DNA of 64,000 nt from Tetrapisispora phaffii CBS 4417 (taxonomy: Eukaryota > Ascomycota > Saccharomycetes > Saccharomycetales > Saccharomycetaceae): NCBI RefSeq assembly GCF_000236905.1, contig NC_016532.1, forward strand, positions 372,001 through 436,000, read 5' to 3'. The notes beneath the pieces were generated by a model. The model ran no database searches. It had not been told where the DNA came from and saw only the letters and a program-made list of their open reading frames with translations. This document shows, piece after piece, positions 18,700 through 27,102 of this stretch (position 1 is its first letter; the number at the start of each line of letters is the position of its first letter). The position numbers and the translations under genes are program-made.

Positions 18700-20445
18700 T
18701 CATGTTCTCTCAGTCAATGAATAATTGCTAGATGCTCTCTCGAATAAATGTCTTCCATCTTGAAGAGAGTATGCATAGTCTTCCTCTATTCTTCTAAGGC
18801 TGTCATCCTCTAATGGGTCGCCTTCTTGATTCACATTTGGATCCTCTACAGGTTCATACATCATCATTCCAAAAAATTGATAGTAGTATTCTTCACCCAG
18901 AACCTTCATTAATACTTTTTCTTTTAGATTAAAATGATGATTTAGAGGAATAATAATTAAAAATAATATTGGTGCATACCTATTCAGAACATTTACTACT
19001 GGAATCAATGATATATCTTTATACAACGTGGACTCAAAACTGCTAACATGTCTTTCATCATCATTTTTCGTTGGAATCAAAGTCATCAGATTAAAACAAA
19101 TTGGAAATAACAATCTGCTCGAGTATAATGAATAGTATAAGGTATTTGACGGGTTACTATTTCCATTAGGTATTAAATGAAAGTTACTGAATTTGAACTT
19201 ACTCATTGCGTACAATGAGACCAGCATTGTATATGATAGAAATAGGAATTGTAATCCAAAATTATACCAATGGGTCTTAGTGAATATCCAGCCATGGGCC
19301 CATTTTGTTGGTAAAATTTCCATAAAAAAGACAACTAATGATGCAATTGTACATATAACACCGATCACTACTAGAACAATTCTTTTGATATTTGAATAAT
19401 ATGGTGATTCCACATGAGCTAATTTGTGTATAATACTATTTGAATGTGTTTGGCTGTATAAATAATTGTAATAGTGAGTAATAAATTTGTTATAAGTAGA
19501 ATTCAATTTATCAACCGTTATGATCGCAACGGTTGATAAATCACTTGGATTCCTAAATGGTCTATTTTCGTTATTCAATCTTAATCCTGTAAGCAAAGAG
19601 TTTACTTCCAATTTACATGAGCGTAAAAGTTCATTGACTGTGATGTCACCATTCTGAAGTTCTTCTGTATTTAAGATTGAATTTGCATTTTCCATCATTG
19701 AAAATTCACAGCCATTTAAATCATCATTTGTTTTACTCAATTCCACAAATAACTTGTTGTTTGAAGACTCTGTTGGTAAATTACCTTGTTGTAGTAAATC
19801 TTTTGGTAGTAATATCAATCCAGTACTTAGTAGTATCAAAGCATAGCTCAACGAATATATATGTGCTAGGGAGATTAAAAGAGGTTTAAAATCAAAAAGG
19901 TTGTGTCCAGTACTGGCAACTAAATAAACACCACCAGCCATAATGACTGCTAACGATATCGAATAAAATTTCAAATTCTGAAGTATAGCTTTTATTAGTC
20001 TGCCTCTAAAATCACCCAATGGTACTGCATATTTAAATGATACGTATGAGATTAAAACAGGAATTATCAACCAACAAATGATAAATTCTGACCAATAAAT
20101 GGATAGCCACACGGCTCGTAATCTCTTTTCTGAATAGTCCACTTCTAACAAATTCAAACTCAAGTGTTCAACAAAGGAAACAATCTTTTCCTCATTAACC
20201 AACGTACCATTGATGGAAGGCATAGTTCCATTGTGGTTACCTTCTCCATCATTTAAATGTGCCGCAAAGAACAAGTCCAAAGGTAACAGGTAGGTCGTTG
20301 ACAACAGAATGATCATATTGAAAGAAATAATGCATAGAGTTAAAGGAAAAGTGTTTTTATGCAACTTGAACGAAAAGTATCTATTAATTACGATCAATGA
20401 GTACGCAAAAGCAAACAGAGATCCAATCAGTAATGTAAGCGACAT
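18700..20445 (-). CDS. LMBR1-family nine-span membrane protein
   Basis: A 581-residue integral membrane protein. I count nine hydrophobic segments, at about residues 2-20, 33-53, 115-137, 160-178, 191-213, 353-376, 394-415, 440-458 and 487-503, with a long hydrophilic loop (214-350) in the middle. That is the topology of the LMBR1/LIMR family. Family-like blocks include STTYLLPLDLFF, the YWSEFIICWLIIPV segment, SLSYALILLSTGLILLP and LYYSLYSSRLLFPICFN. Candidate N-glycosylation sites (NGT) lie at about 72 and 79 in the first loop. Biochemical function in fungi is unknown; animal relatives include LMBD1 (lysosomal cobalamin handling) and LMBRD2. I know no S. cerevisiae orthologue; it sits where SOL1/2 and ERS1 are expected. 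The start is the ATG at 20443-20445; an upstream in-frame GTG was discounted. Confidence 0.8.
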   Translation of the reverse strand: MSLTLLIGSLFAFAYSLIVINRYFSFKLHKNTFPLTLCIISFNMIILLSTTYLLPLDLFFAAHLNDGEGNHNGTMPSINGTLVNEEKIVSFVEHLSLNLLEVDYSEKRLRAVWLSIYWSEFIICWLIIPVLISYVSFKYAVPLGDFRGRLIKAILQNLKFYSISLAVIMAGGVYLVASTGHNLFDFKPLLISLAHIYSLSYALILLSTGLILLPKDLLQQGNLPTESSNNKLFVELSKTNDDLNGCEFSMMENANSILNTEELQNGDITVNELLRSCKLEVNSLLTGLRLNNENRPFRNPSDLSTVAIITVDKLNSTYNKFITHYYNYLYSQTHSNSIIHKLAHVESPYYSNIKRIVLVVIGVICTIASLVVFFMEILPTKWAHGWIFTKTHWYNFGLQFLFLSYTMLVSLYAMSKFKFSNFHLIPNGNSNPSNTLYYSLYSSRLLFPICFNLMTLIPTKNDDERHVSSFESTLYKDISLIPVVNVLNRYAPILFLIIIPLNHHFNLKEKVLMKVLGEEYYYQFFGMMMYEPVEDPNVNQEGDPLEDDSLRRIEEDYAYSLQDGRHLFERASSNYSLTERT

Positions 20446-20815
20446 TATGAAGCTACAATGGTAAGTTATCGGCACAGAGAATACTCAATCAATGATAAAT
20501 TGTGGCTTAAAATAACCCTGTGCTTATTCAGTTTTAGTAAAGTTCCTATAAAATCAACCAATCTGTTTTTTAATAACCACTATGTTTATATATCTGTTAA
20601 AAGTGTAAAATGTTTCCAGCTTAAGTTTATCTTTCGACATCGCACTACTATAAAAATATCAAAAACCTTTTAAGGTTGCCATTTTATATAAACGATATAA
20701 ACAGTATTGATACAGGAGTGACTAGTTAACTGAGGCGAATCTAACGTAGTAAATCTAATAGCGTTTAGAAGGTGCAAATATTCTTTAAATTATAGACTTC
20801 ATTTAATCAAACAGA
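20446..20815. other. LMBR1-family / EGO2-like divergent promoter region
   Basis: Shared AT-rich upstream region of two divergent genes. It contains a small dyad AACCTT-TT-AAGGTT near 20668-20681. No recognised factor site or RNA gene. Confidence 0.35.
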
Positions 20816-21061
20816 ATGGAGACGAGTCGTAACAAGTTGCAACAACTTCCTCATGTTGTTGGTACCCTTACCTTTGATGAAAATAATAATGTGGTGACAG
20901 TTACTGGAATAGCTAGTGATAGAATACTAGATATTGATTCTATTTCGAAAGTTGAACTAGATTCAGAAGGATTTGGCCTAGTCCAAATAAATAACTTGAT
21001 TTGTAACATATACAGACAAGATAACAACACCGTGGTTATATATCAGGATAAGAACAATTAA
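20816..21061 (+). CDS. EGO2: Small roadblock-like subunit of the EGO/Ragulator complex
   Basis: An 81-residue protein in the size range of S. cerevisiae Ego2 (YCR075W-A) and its ohnologue Ego4 (YNR034W-A). Ego2 forms the ternary scaffold with Ego1 and Ego3 on the vacuole membrane that anchors the Gtr1-Gtr2 GTPases and signals amino-acid sufficiency to TORC1. The sequence shows the expected strand-turn-strand pattern (VGTLTFDENNNVVTVTG, then a helix rich in D/S/K and a final strand pair NLICNIYRQDNNTVVIY), compatible with a roadblock/longin-like fold. The call rests mainly on size, fold pattern and its position immediately before FUB1; sequence identity in this family is low. The ATG at 20816 is the only plausible start. 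Confidence 0.78.
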   Translation: METSRNKLQQLPHVVGTLTFDENNNVVTVTGIASDRILDIDSISKVELDSEGFGLVQINNLICNIYRQDNNTVVIYQDKNN

Positions 21062-21265
21062 TTGTAAAGAGAACATGCATGCAAATGAAACGTATTGGTA
21101 TTGTCGGAATTTATGCTTCCGTTGCCTTAATTAAATATAAGGTAGCTAACCATACCGTAATATAAATATATAATCAAATTTAGATACACAAATAAACTAC
21201 ATATTCATATAATGAAACGTAATATTTTTATTGGAAAGTTTTGGGTCACTTTAATTACTGTTACT

Positions 21266-22222
21266 TTACATAAATCCACCTCCAAAACCAGAAGCTCCAA
21301 AACCAGGACCTCCGAAACCGGGACCCCCAAAACCAGGGCCACCTGAATTATCATTATTAAAACCATCAGTTGCATCAGAATGATTGCCTAATGGATCATC
21401 ATACTTCGAGCCGGAGATATAACCTGGTCCCCTGTTTCTTGAATCACCTGGTCTGATCTTAGGATCGAAGGCCATACCACCTTGTCCCCGTAAATAAGTT
21501 GGATCTTCAAGTATGCCCCCAACAGGGTTATTAAAATCAGGGAACTTCTGTCCACCGGGATACAGGTCTTTGTCACCATATCCTTGAGCATTAGGTGGAT
21601 GTATATTTAGTCCTGGAAATCTATTGTCGTTGAACGGAGTCCTTGTATTATCTTTAATCTCATACTCATCTTCAAAACCGGGCATATCATCAGGACGTTT
21701 TGGATTCCAATCCCCTTTCCTCGAGGTTGGGTTATCAGCTATATCAAGGTCAGTTGAAGGGTATAACGAAGACTGATTACCTGCCTCTTTCAATTCACGA
21801 CTCTCACCAGAAGCATTACGCTTTTCGTCCTGGACATCAACATACCCTAATTTTAATGGTAATTTCAACTTAGCATCTATTATAGTATACTGGGATTCAT
21901 AGTCACCGTTTTCCAAATGGTTCAAAGGAAACTGTAGCTCACTCGAGATACTTAGATCGTCATGGTAATTGAAAATACTTTGCGCTAATGATTCGCTATT
22001 AGTCACAACTGATACCATACATTCCTTATCGACTTCTATCTCTACAACAACTATTTTTAATTGTTTAACTTCTATCTGCTTATTCAATACCAATTTGACG
22101 GTCACTAACTTTGTTTCCTTACTAAACTCATCGACTCTATACTCGCCAATTCTATTCTTCAAATAACTTAGTATAATCTCAACGGACAACCCCAGTTTAT
22201 TCAAAATTAACTTATCACTCAT
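21266..22222 (-). CDS. FUB1: PI31-like proteasome-binding protein
   Basis: A 318-residue protein (S. cerevisiae Fub1, YCR076C, 250). The N-terminal 150 or so residues form the PI31 FP-type domain; the rest is disordered and rich in Gly, Pro, Asp and Phe. Fub1/PI31 enters the 20S proteasome chamber with its C-terminal tail and blocks the active sites, and also takes part in proteasome assembly and transport. The tail ends in tandem GGPGF units (see repeat entry) and a final GGFM, matching the Gly/Phe-rich terminus of the family. No exact Rpn4 proteasome box was seen upstream. It lies between the EGO2-like gene and PAT1 exactly as YCR076C does. Confidence 0.93.
   Translation of the reverse strand: MSDKLILNKLGLSVEIILSYLKNRIGEYRVDEFSKETKLVTVKLVLNKQIEVKQLKIVVVEIEVDKECMVSVVTNSESLAQSIFNYHDDLSISSELQFPLNHLENGDYESQYTIIDAKLKLPLKLGYVDVQDEKRNASGESRELKEAGNQSSLYPSTDLDIADNPTSRKGDWNPKRPDDMPGFEDEYEIKDNTRTPFNDNRFPGLNIHPPNAQGYGDKDLYPGGQKFPDFNNPVGGILEDPTYLRGQGGMAFDPKIRPGDSRNRGPGYISGSKYDDPLGNHSDATDGFNNDNSGGPGFGGPGFGGPGFGASGFGGGFM
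21282..21341 (-). repeat. Tandem 15-bp units in FUB1 (GGPGF repeats)
   Basis: Four consecutive 15-base units (starting at 21282, 21297, 21312 and 21327) that encode Gly-Phe-Gly plus Gly/Ala-Pro/Ser pentapeptides at the FUB1 C-terminus. Unit number is likely to vary between strains. Confidence 0.85.
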
Positions 22223-22556
22223 TATGCTTTTGTTTGTGGTATCACCTCTTTTGATAAACTTTCACAACTTCTGTATCTAATAAAATATAGTTACTGATTA
22301 CTTATTAATGATTTAACTATAAATAAAGGGAATATCACAATTTTTAATATGTGACCGTCTCGTCCTTCAAGAAGTTCAAAGTTGTGAACCTCAACTCAAC
22401 TCAAGAATCAACAAGAGAACAGTTGTCTTTAAGATTTAAATGTAAATTGGAAACAAGTTCAATTCAAATATCAATATATTACATTCATTATGCTAGTTAA
22501 AGTAACTATTTAATTTCTATACAAGTTTTTTTGTTTTTCCAATGTTATGTGATTAA
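22223..22556. other. PAT1-FUB1 spacer
   Basis: Between the FUB1 ATG and the PAT1 stop codon, both genes on the minus strand. It therefore holds the FUB1 promoter and PAT1 3' end. AT-rich; nothing else recognised. Confidence 0.35.
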
Positions 22557-25247
22557 TTATTTTAATTCTGAAATTTCGCCATCTCTTGCAACCAAACCCA
22601 TTACATTTAAGAATAAGTTCAAATCTTGATATAACTTATCTCTTCTGTAAGCGGAGCTTTGATCAGGTAAACTCTTCATTTGTTCTGCACAATTAATGGT
22701 TCCGAATATTTCATCTCTTACTTCGTCGATGATAATTCTTTGATGATTTAGTTTACCACTCAATGCTAATGATGCTAAGAATTGCCAAATATATGATTGA
22801 TCGAAATACTGAGTGTTGGACTGCTGTAATTGTCCTGATTGAGAAGTTTCCTTCACCACTGTATCTCTATATTCTTGTGGTGGGAATACTAATGATAATT
22901 TAGTCTCTAGTGAAATAAATAGTTTATCATAAATTTCATTCCATGCTTGAATATCTGGAGAAGATAAACTGTTGGTTCTGTTGCAGTCTTGCTTGATGAT
23001 AGCAGCACGAGAAATCAAAATAGTAATTAAATTCAAACCAAGAGTAGAGGTGGAGATAAATGAAACATTATTGTTTCTGATTAGATGTAATAATAGACCC
23101 ATGATTTCAATGAAATCAGCACTGCTGGATAAAAATGATACAATAATCTTTAGGAAAACACCTTGGAATAATTCAATTTTTTTCAATTGAGCCTCAGTAG
23201 GAGTTGGGTTGGTCTTGAAAGAACTAATAATAATAACATTCAAATGAGATAATTCGTTGAAAAATGTTTGTAATAATTTTAGTTTCGAAGCTTTATCCAA
23301 AAAGTTAAAAATACGTGGCATTATCTTCACACCTTTGTCGAAAGATAACATAGAAATAAATGGAGAAACATCATACGCTTCGTCACCAATATGTAATGAT
23401 TCCCACAAACCGGTGCTATCAGTTTCATTTCCGCTTCTTAATTGAGCTTCTAATTCTAGAACTTCTTCGTAAACAGTTTCAATCAAAGATAAAACAAATT
23501 TTCTACCACCGGAACGAGATAAAACAGAAATTTGATCAACTGAAGAAAACGCATAAGACGATCTTCTTCTTGATCTAGATGATTGATTGATACCAACATT
23601 GTTTAAAGATTCTGTGACTTCTTCTAATGACTCCGAGGAAGCGTGGGATGACAACTTCGATTCATCTTCTTCATCACTTAGTTTTGGAGATGGAATTTGT
23701 AATTGTCTACGTGGAGCTTTGCTGTTTAGAGACGATGAGATTTTACCTAAGACACCTTCACGAGCCGAGTCAGTGTTGTCCTTGTTCTTTTGAGGTCTTT
23801 CCTTTGCAACAGTGACAGCTTTCTCTACTTGGTTTTGCATTCTTTGCAATGCGACATCAGCTCTCTTATAACGACCACCTAATCTATGACCAGAATGTTC
23901 CAAATAGGCACGAGCGATCAAATCTTTATTGGATTTGCCAGCAACACCGCCAGTTTGAATAATCTTATAGACTTGGAAGTAAAAGTCTTCATTGTAAGGA
24001 TCTTCGGTAACAATCTGTGACAATTGATAACGTGTGATAAAGTCCTTATCACGAGGAGTCATTAAACCTGCATTTTTCAAGATTTTTTCAACTTTAGCAT
24101 GTCTTATTTGTAACCTCTTTTGCTCTTCTGAGCTTAAAGGTTCACTTCTTCTAGACATGCGACGAGGACCTTTATCTTTAATGTGAATATAAGATTGATT
24201 ATTATTGCCATTGGAAGCTATGCTACCATCTTCTCTTTGCAATACTTGGTGGGTTGGCTTTGGAGAAGGAGTAGATAAAGCTTGATCGTTTTCTAACAAT
24301 TCATTTTGTCCAATATTTTGACCCATTACTTGCTGTTGACGATGTTGGTTTTGATTTTTAAGTTCTAAAGAAGGATCAAATTGTTGGTGATGAAGGTGGT
24401 TAGATATTTGATTGTTCATCTGCATTGGCATCGGCATTCCACCTGGAACGGCATGCATTGCGTGCATGTGTTGAGGATTGAATTGTCCTGGGGAATCCAT
24501 ATGAACTGGTGCTTGATTCATTTGAGCCTGTGTCTGTTGTTGGTTTGGAGGAGGTGGTTGATTAAAGATCTGAGGAGGAGGTGGCTGTTGAAACTGATTA
24601 TTCATGTTTTGAGGATTTTGGAAATTATTTTGGAAATTGTTTTGGTAATTATTTTGGAATTGTTGTTGAGGTTGTTGAGGCTGTTGGTTTGGATAATTTG
24701 GCATAAACATTTGCGGTGGTGGGTGTTGTTGTTGCTGTTGCATTTGGATTTGCTGTCTTTCTAATTCTTCCATAGATAAAACTTCATTTTGACCTACTTG
24801 AGTCGACATATCCGGTTGGTTAGACCATAACGATTCCATTGGTCTCATATCCATGGTGACATTCATTTGGGCCTGCTGTTGAGGAACAGTGGTGGAAGCT
24901 GCAGCAGCATAAGAGCTATGCATCTGAAATTGTTGTTGCTGAGCCTGAGCGCCTTGCATACCAACTGGATCGTTGAAGCCTTGTTGACCTTGAGACTGAT
25001 TGGTACTAATCATTCCGGAGTTAGCGCTTGAACTTCCATGACCGAAATCAAAATCTGTACCAAAAGCTACATCGTCACCAAAAGTTTCGTCGTTCAAATA
25101 GTCATCTTCTTCTCTTTCGTATTCGCCATATCCTTTGTAAGTATCCTCAAAATCCAAAGGAGAATTGTTGTTGTCTTTCTTACCGTGATCATGACGCTGA
25201 CGGTTGCCTTCGTTGGGCAATTTAGAATTGAACCCAAAAAACGACAT
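22557..25247 (-). CDS. PAT1: mRNA decapping activator and P-body scaffold
   Basis: An 896-residue protein (S. cerevisiae Pat1, YCR077C, 796). Pat1 links deadenylated mRNA bound by Lsm1-7 to decapping, binding Dhh1 through its N-terminus and Dcp2, Lsm1-7 and Xrn1 through its C-terminal half. The first residues MSFFGFNSKLP and the acidic DFEDTYKGYGE segment correspond to the Dhh1-binding N-terminal motifs. Residues about 70-330 are Gln/Asn/Pro-rich with Q runs and PPPP stretches. A conserved middle region follows, with RRMSRRSEPLSSEEQ and the ITRYQLSQIVTEDPYNEDFYFQVY block, then the helical Pat1-C domain from about 550. The extra length relative to S. cerevisiae lies in the Q/P-rich part. Confidence 0.97.
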   Translation of the reverse strand: MSFFGFNSKLPNEGNRQRHDHGKKDNNNSPLDFEDTYKGYGEYEREEDDYLNDETFGDDVAFGTDFDFGHGSSSANSGMISTNQSQGQQGFNDPVGMQGAQAQQQQFQMHSSYAAAASTTVPQQQAQMNVTMDMRPMESLWSNQPDMSTQVGQNEVLSMEELERQQIQMQQQQQHPPPQMFMPNYPNQQPQQPQQQFQNNYQNNFQNNFQNPQNMNNQFQQPPPPQIFNQPPPPNQQQTQAQMNQAPVHMDSPGQFNPQHMHAMHAVPGGMPMPMQMNNQISNHLHHQQFDPSLELKNQNQHRQQQVMGQNIGQNELLENDQALSTPSPKPTHQVLQREDGSIASNGNNNQSYIHIKDKGPRRMSRRSEPLSSEEQKRLQIRHAKVEKILKNAGLMTPRDKDFITRYQLSQIVTEDPYNEDFYFQVYKIIQTGGVAGKSNKDLIARAYLEHSGHRLGGRYKRADVALQRMQNQVEKAVTVAKERPQKNKDNTDSAREGVLGKISSSLNSKAPRRQLQIPSPKLSDEEDESKLSSHASSESLEEVTESLNNVGINQSSRSRRRSSYAFSSVDQISVLSRSGGRKFVLSLIETVYEEVLELEAQLRSGNETDSTGLWESLHIGDEAYDVSPFISMLSFDKGVKIMPRIFNFLDKASKLKLLQTFFNELSHLNVIIISSFKTNPTPTEAQLKKIELFQGVFLKIIVSFLSSSADFIEIMGLLLHLIRNNNVSFISTSTLGLNLITILISRAAIIKQDCNRTNSLSSPDIQAWNEIYDKLFISLETKLSLVFPPQEYRDTVVKETSQSGQLQQSNTQYFDQSYIWQFLASLALSGKLNHQRIIIDEVRDEIFGTINCAEQMKSLPDQSSAYRRDKLYQDLNLFLNVMGLVARDGEISELK

Positions 25248-25814
25248 GATTTAGAAGCAACAAAAACTTAAAAGATCGATTGTTCTAAATAACGTGCAAA
25301 GCCCAATGTATTGTTCTCTGGCTCTTTCAATATTTAAGAGGTATTCGCTATTTCGTATCTCTCGAAGTTAAAACTGAAAAAAGCAAAAAAAAGAAACAAC
25401 TATCAATTATCCTACAGTTCGTTGAAGGTCTTATCTGTATGATCTATCGCAATGAGACCAATCTAATCTTCACAAATGTTGATTCAAGCTCTTATATATA
25501 TTTTATTGTCAATTGTTGTTGAATTATAAAAATTGTTGACCACAAAAACAGAAAAAAATCCCAAGAATGTCGTTGCAAGTGACATGCTGGGTAACTAACC
25601 AGTAACGACAATGTCCATCACTAACGTTACTAGTATCAGATAGACAGTTCTATAAGAGGTGTCCGGAATTGAGTTCAACGGTTAGACGATACGGATTGTT
25701 GATGGCTCTATTTACAGTTTATTTATTTGCACCTACTTAGATATATATGTGTGACTGGAATATGAGGACCGGTGGGGGGAGAAGTGAGTGAGTGAATGCG
25801 TCTCATCTAATTCT
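25248..25814. other. PAT1 promoter / MRPS12 3' region
   Basis: Holds the PAT1 promoter (leftward) and the MRPS12 3' end with a Puf3-type site. An imperfect inverted repeat, TGTCGTT at about 25568 and AACGACA at about 25603, lies in the middle. No coding sequence or RNA gene seen. Confidence 0.4.
25709..25716 (-). promoter_or_regulatory. Puf3-type site downstream of MRPS12
   Basis: Reads TGTAAATA on the MRPS12 strand, about 100 bases past its stop codon. UGUAAAUA is the Puf3 consensus found in 3' UTRs of mRNAs for mitochondrial proteins. The preferred C at position -2 is absent here. Confidence 0.5.
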
Positions 25815-26336
25815 TCACTCGGCTTTCTGGGCTGCTGGTTTCTTAGCGCCGTACTTTGATCTTGATGTGATGCGGTTCACGACTCCACTCAAGTCTCCAG
25901 CGCCTCTCACTAGATGATACTTCACACCTGGCAAGTCTTGACAACGTCCTCCTCTTACGTAAACGATGCTATGTTCTTGGGCATTGTGACCTTCACCGGG
26001 GATGTATGCGGAGACGACGTTCCCATTAGTTAGCTTCACTCTCGCAGCTTTACGTTGGGCTGAATTAGGTTTCTTGGGTTTCAATACCATGACTCTGAGT
26101 ACAACACCTTTTCTAATCGGACAATTCTCCAAATCAGGTGCCATCGAGACCTTCTTGTTTCTAGGAGGTTGTTTAGCACCACGTTTAATCTGGTTCAATG
26201 TAGCGTTCAAAATCGTCGACTGATGCAGGAACTTCCTCGACGTGTTGTTAATCGAAATGGGGTTTAAAATCTGCGAGGCACCAAAGGCCCTCAGGGATAG
26301 GGCAGACCTTCTAGTGAACCTGCTGAAAAAACTCAT
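25815..26336 (-). CDS. MRPS12: Mitochondrial ribosomal protein uS12m
   Basis: A 173-residue protein (S. cerevisiae Mrps12, YNR036C, 153). A basic, Ser/Arg-rich N-terminal targeting sequence (about residues 1-45) is followed by a complete uS12 domain. The decoding-centre loop [15 protein letters not shown] and the block [21 protein letters not shown] are near-identical to bacterial S12. It forms part of the small-subunit decoding site, where streptomycin-resistance changes map in bacteria. GC content is higher than in most genes of the window. The preceding gene PTC6 is divergent, sharing the promoter region that contains a long inverted repeat. Confidence 0.98.
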   Translation of the reverse strand: MSFFSRFTRRSALSLRAFGASQILNPISINNTSRKFLHQSTILNATLNQIKRGAKQPPRNKKVSMAPDLENCPIRKGVVLRVMVLKPKKPNSAQRKAARVKLTNGNVVSAYIPGEGHNAQEHSIVYVRGGRCQDLPGVKYHLVRGAGDLSGVVNRITSRSKYGAKKPAAQKAE

Positions 26337-26907
26337 GGTATTGTGTGTGTGTGTGTTCGATTGAGTTATGTAACTACACTAAATTACTTAGCTACTGCTT
26401 TTAATCCCAGCTAACTATCGATTTATCCTAATACATATTCGACCATATGTTGTGAAACATTCAATTCTGAGCATTTTCAATTGTCGTTGCTGAGTGGGAA
26501 AGAGGCCCGCGATGTGCAGTTCGGCGCGGTGTATGGGTGTGCTGTTAGATAGCTATCGAAGGGAGCTCAGATTGCCAAGGAACTTTATTGAATGGAACTT
26601 AGTAAGACAGGGGATACTACTGCTTTAGGTTATTTCAGAGCTAAAGTAAGGTTGTGGCCTGTTTTCCTCATCAATTCTAGCATCTGGTGCAGCAAACGCT
26701 ACTGCCGGGATTAGTGTCACGATCGGGACTGCTAGAAAAAGATAGGAACGTCAGTGGAAACCGTATTCATGGACTGCGATGACCTCTTGTGCTGCCCAGG
26801 AAGACAATTGTCCACTTATATACGCTAAACCTTACATCTGCCTCCTGGAAGAGCGTGTTAATACGCAAAGGCGGGTCAGTCGCTCTTTAACTGCCGACCC
26901 GGAATTC

Positions 26908-26943
26908 TTCGTTCACTCATCACCACAGTGATGAGTGAACGAA
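26908..26943. repeat. Perfect inverted repeat, 16-bp arms, 4-bp loop
   Basis: The left arm (26908-26923, TTCGTTCACTCATCAC) is the exact reverse complement of the right arm (26928-26943); the loop is CACA. It ends 12 bases before the PTC6 TATA-like box. It could extrude as a DNA cruciform, form an RNA hairpin if transcribed, or be a double binding site. Confidence 0.95.
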
Positions 26944-26955
26944 TCTTAGCAATTG

Positions 26956-26963
26956 TATATAAG
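26956..26963 (+). promoter_or_regulatory. TATA-like box, PTC6 promoter
   Basis: TATATAAG, a full match to TATAWAWR, 140 bases upstream of the chosen PTC6 ATG, a normal yeast spacing. Confidence 0.5.
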
Positions 26964-27102
26964 TAAACAGTTCCTCAAGAAGGAGTATTGAGTGTGGGGT
27001 CATTTCGTAGCTGAGGTTAGGTTGTCGTGGTAAAAGTTAGAGGCACAACAGTGTTGCTGCTTGGTGCTATTGAACTTTTTTTATCTCACAAGTGTAGGTG
27101 CA

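Larger units (their letters stand above)
26337..27102. other. MRPS12-PTC6 divergent promoter region
   Basis: A 766-base shared promoter, noticeably richer in G+C than most spacers here. It contains a TATATAAG at 26956-26963 (about 140 bases before the PTC6 ATG) and a perfect 16+16 inverted repeat directly upstream of it. A smaller dyad CGGGTC/GACCCG spans 26872-26901. No conserved coding sequence or tRNA. Confidence 0.55.

Noticed and set aside
24381..24764. 127-codon Leu/Trp-rich frame opposite PAT1
   Set aside because: Antisense shadow of the Gln/Pro-rich PAT1 region; composition is explained by reverse-complemented CAA/CCA codons.
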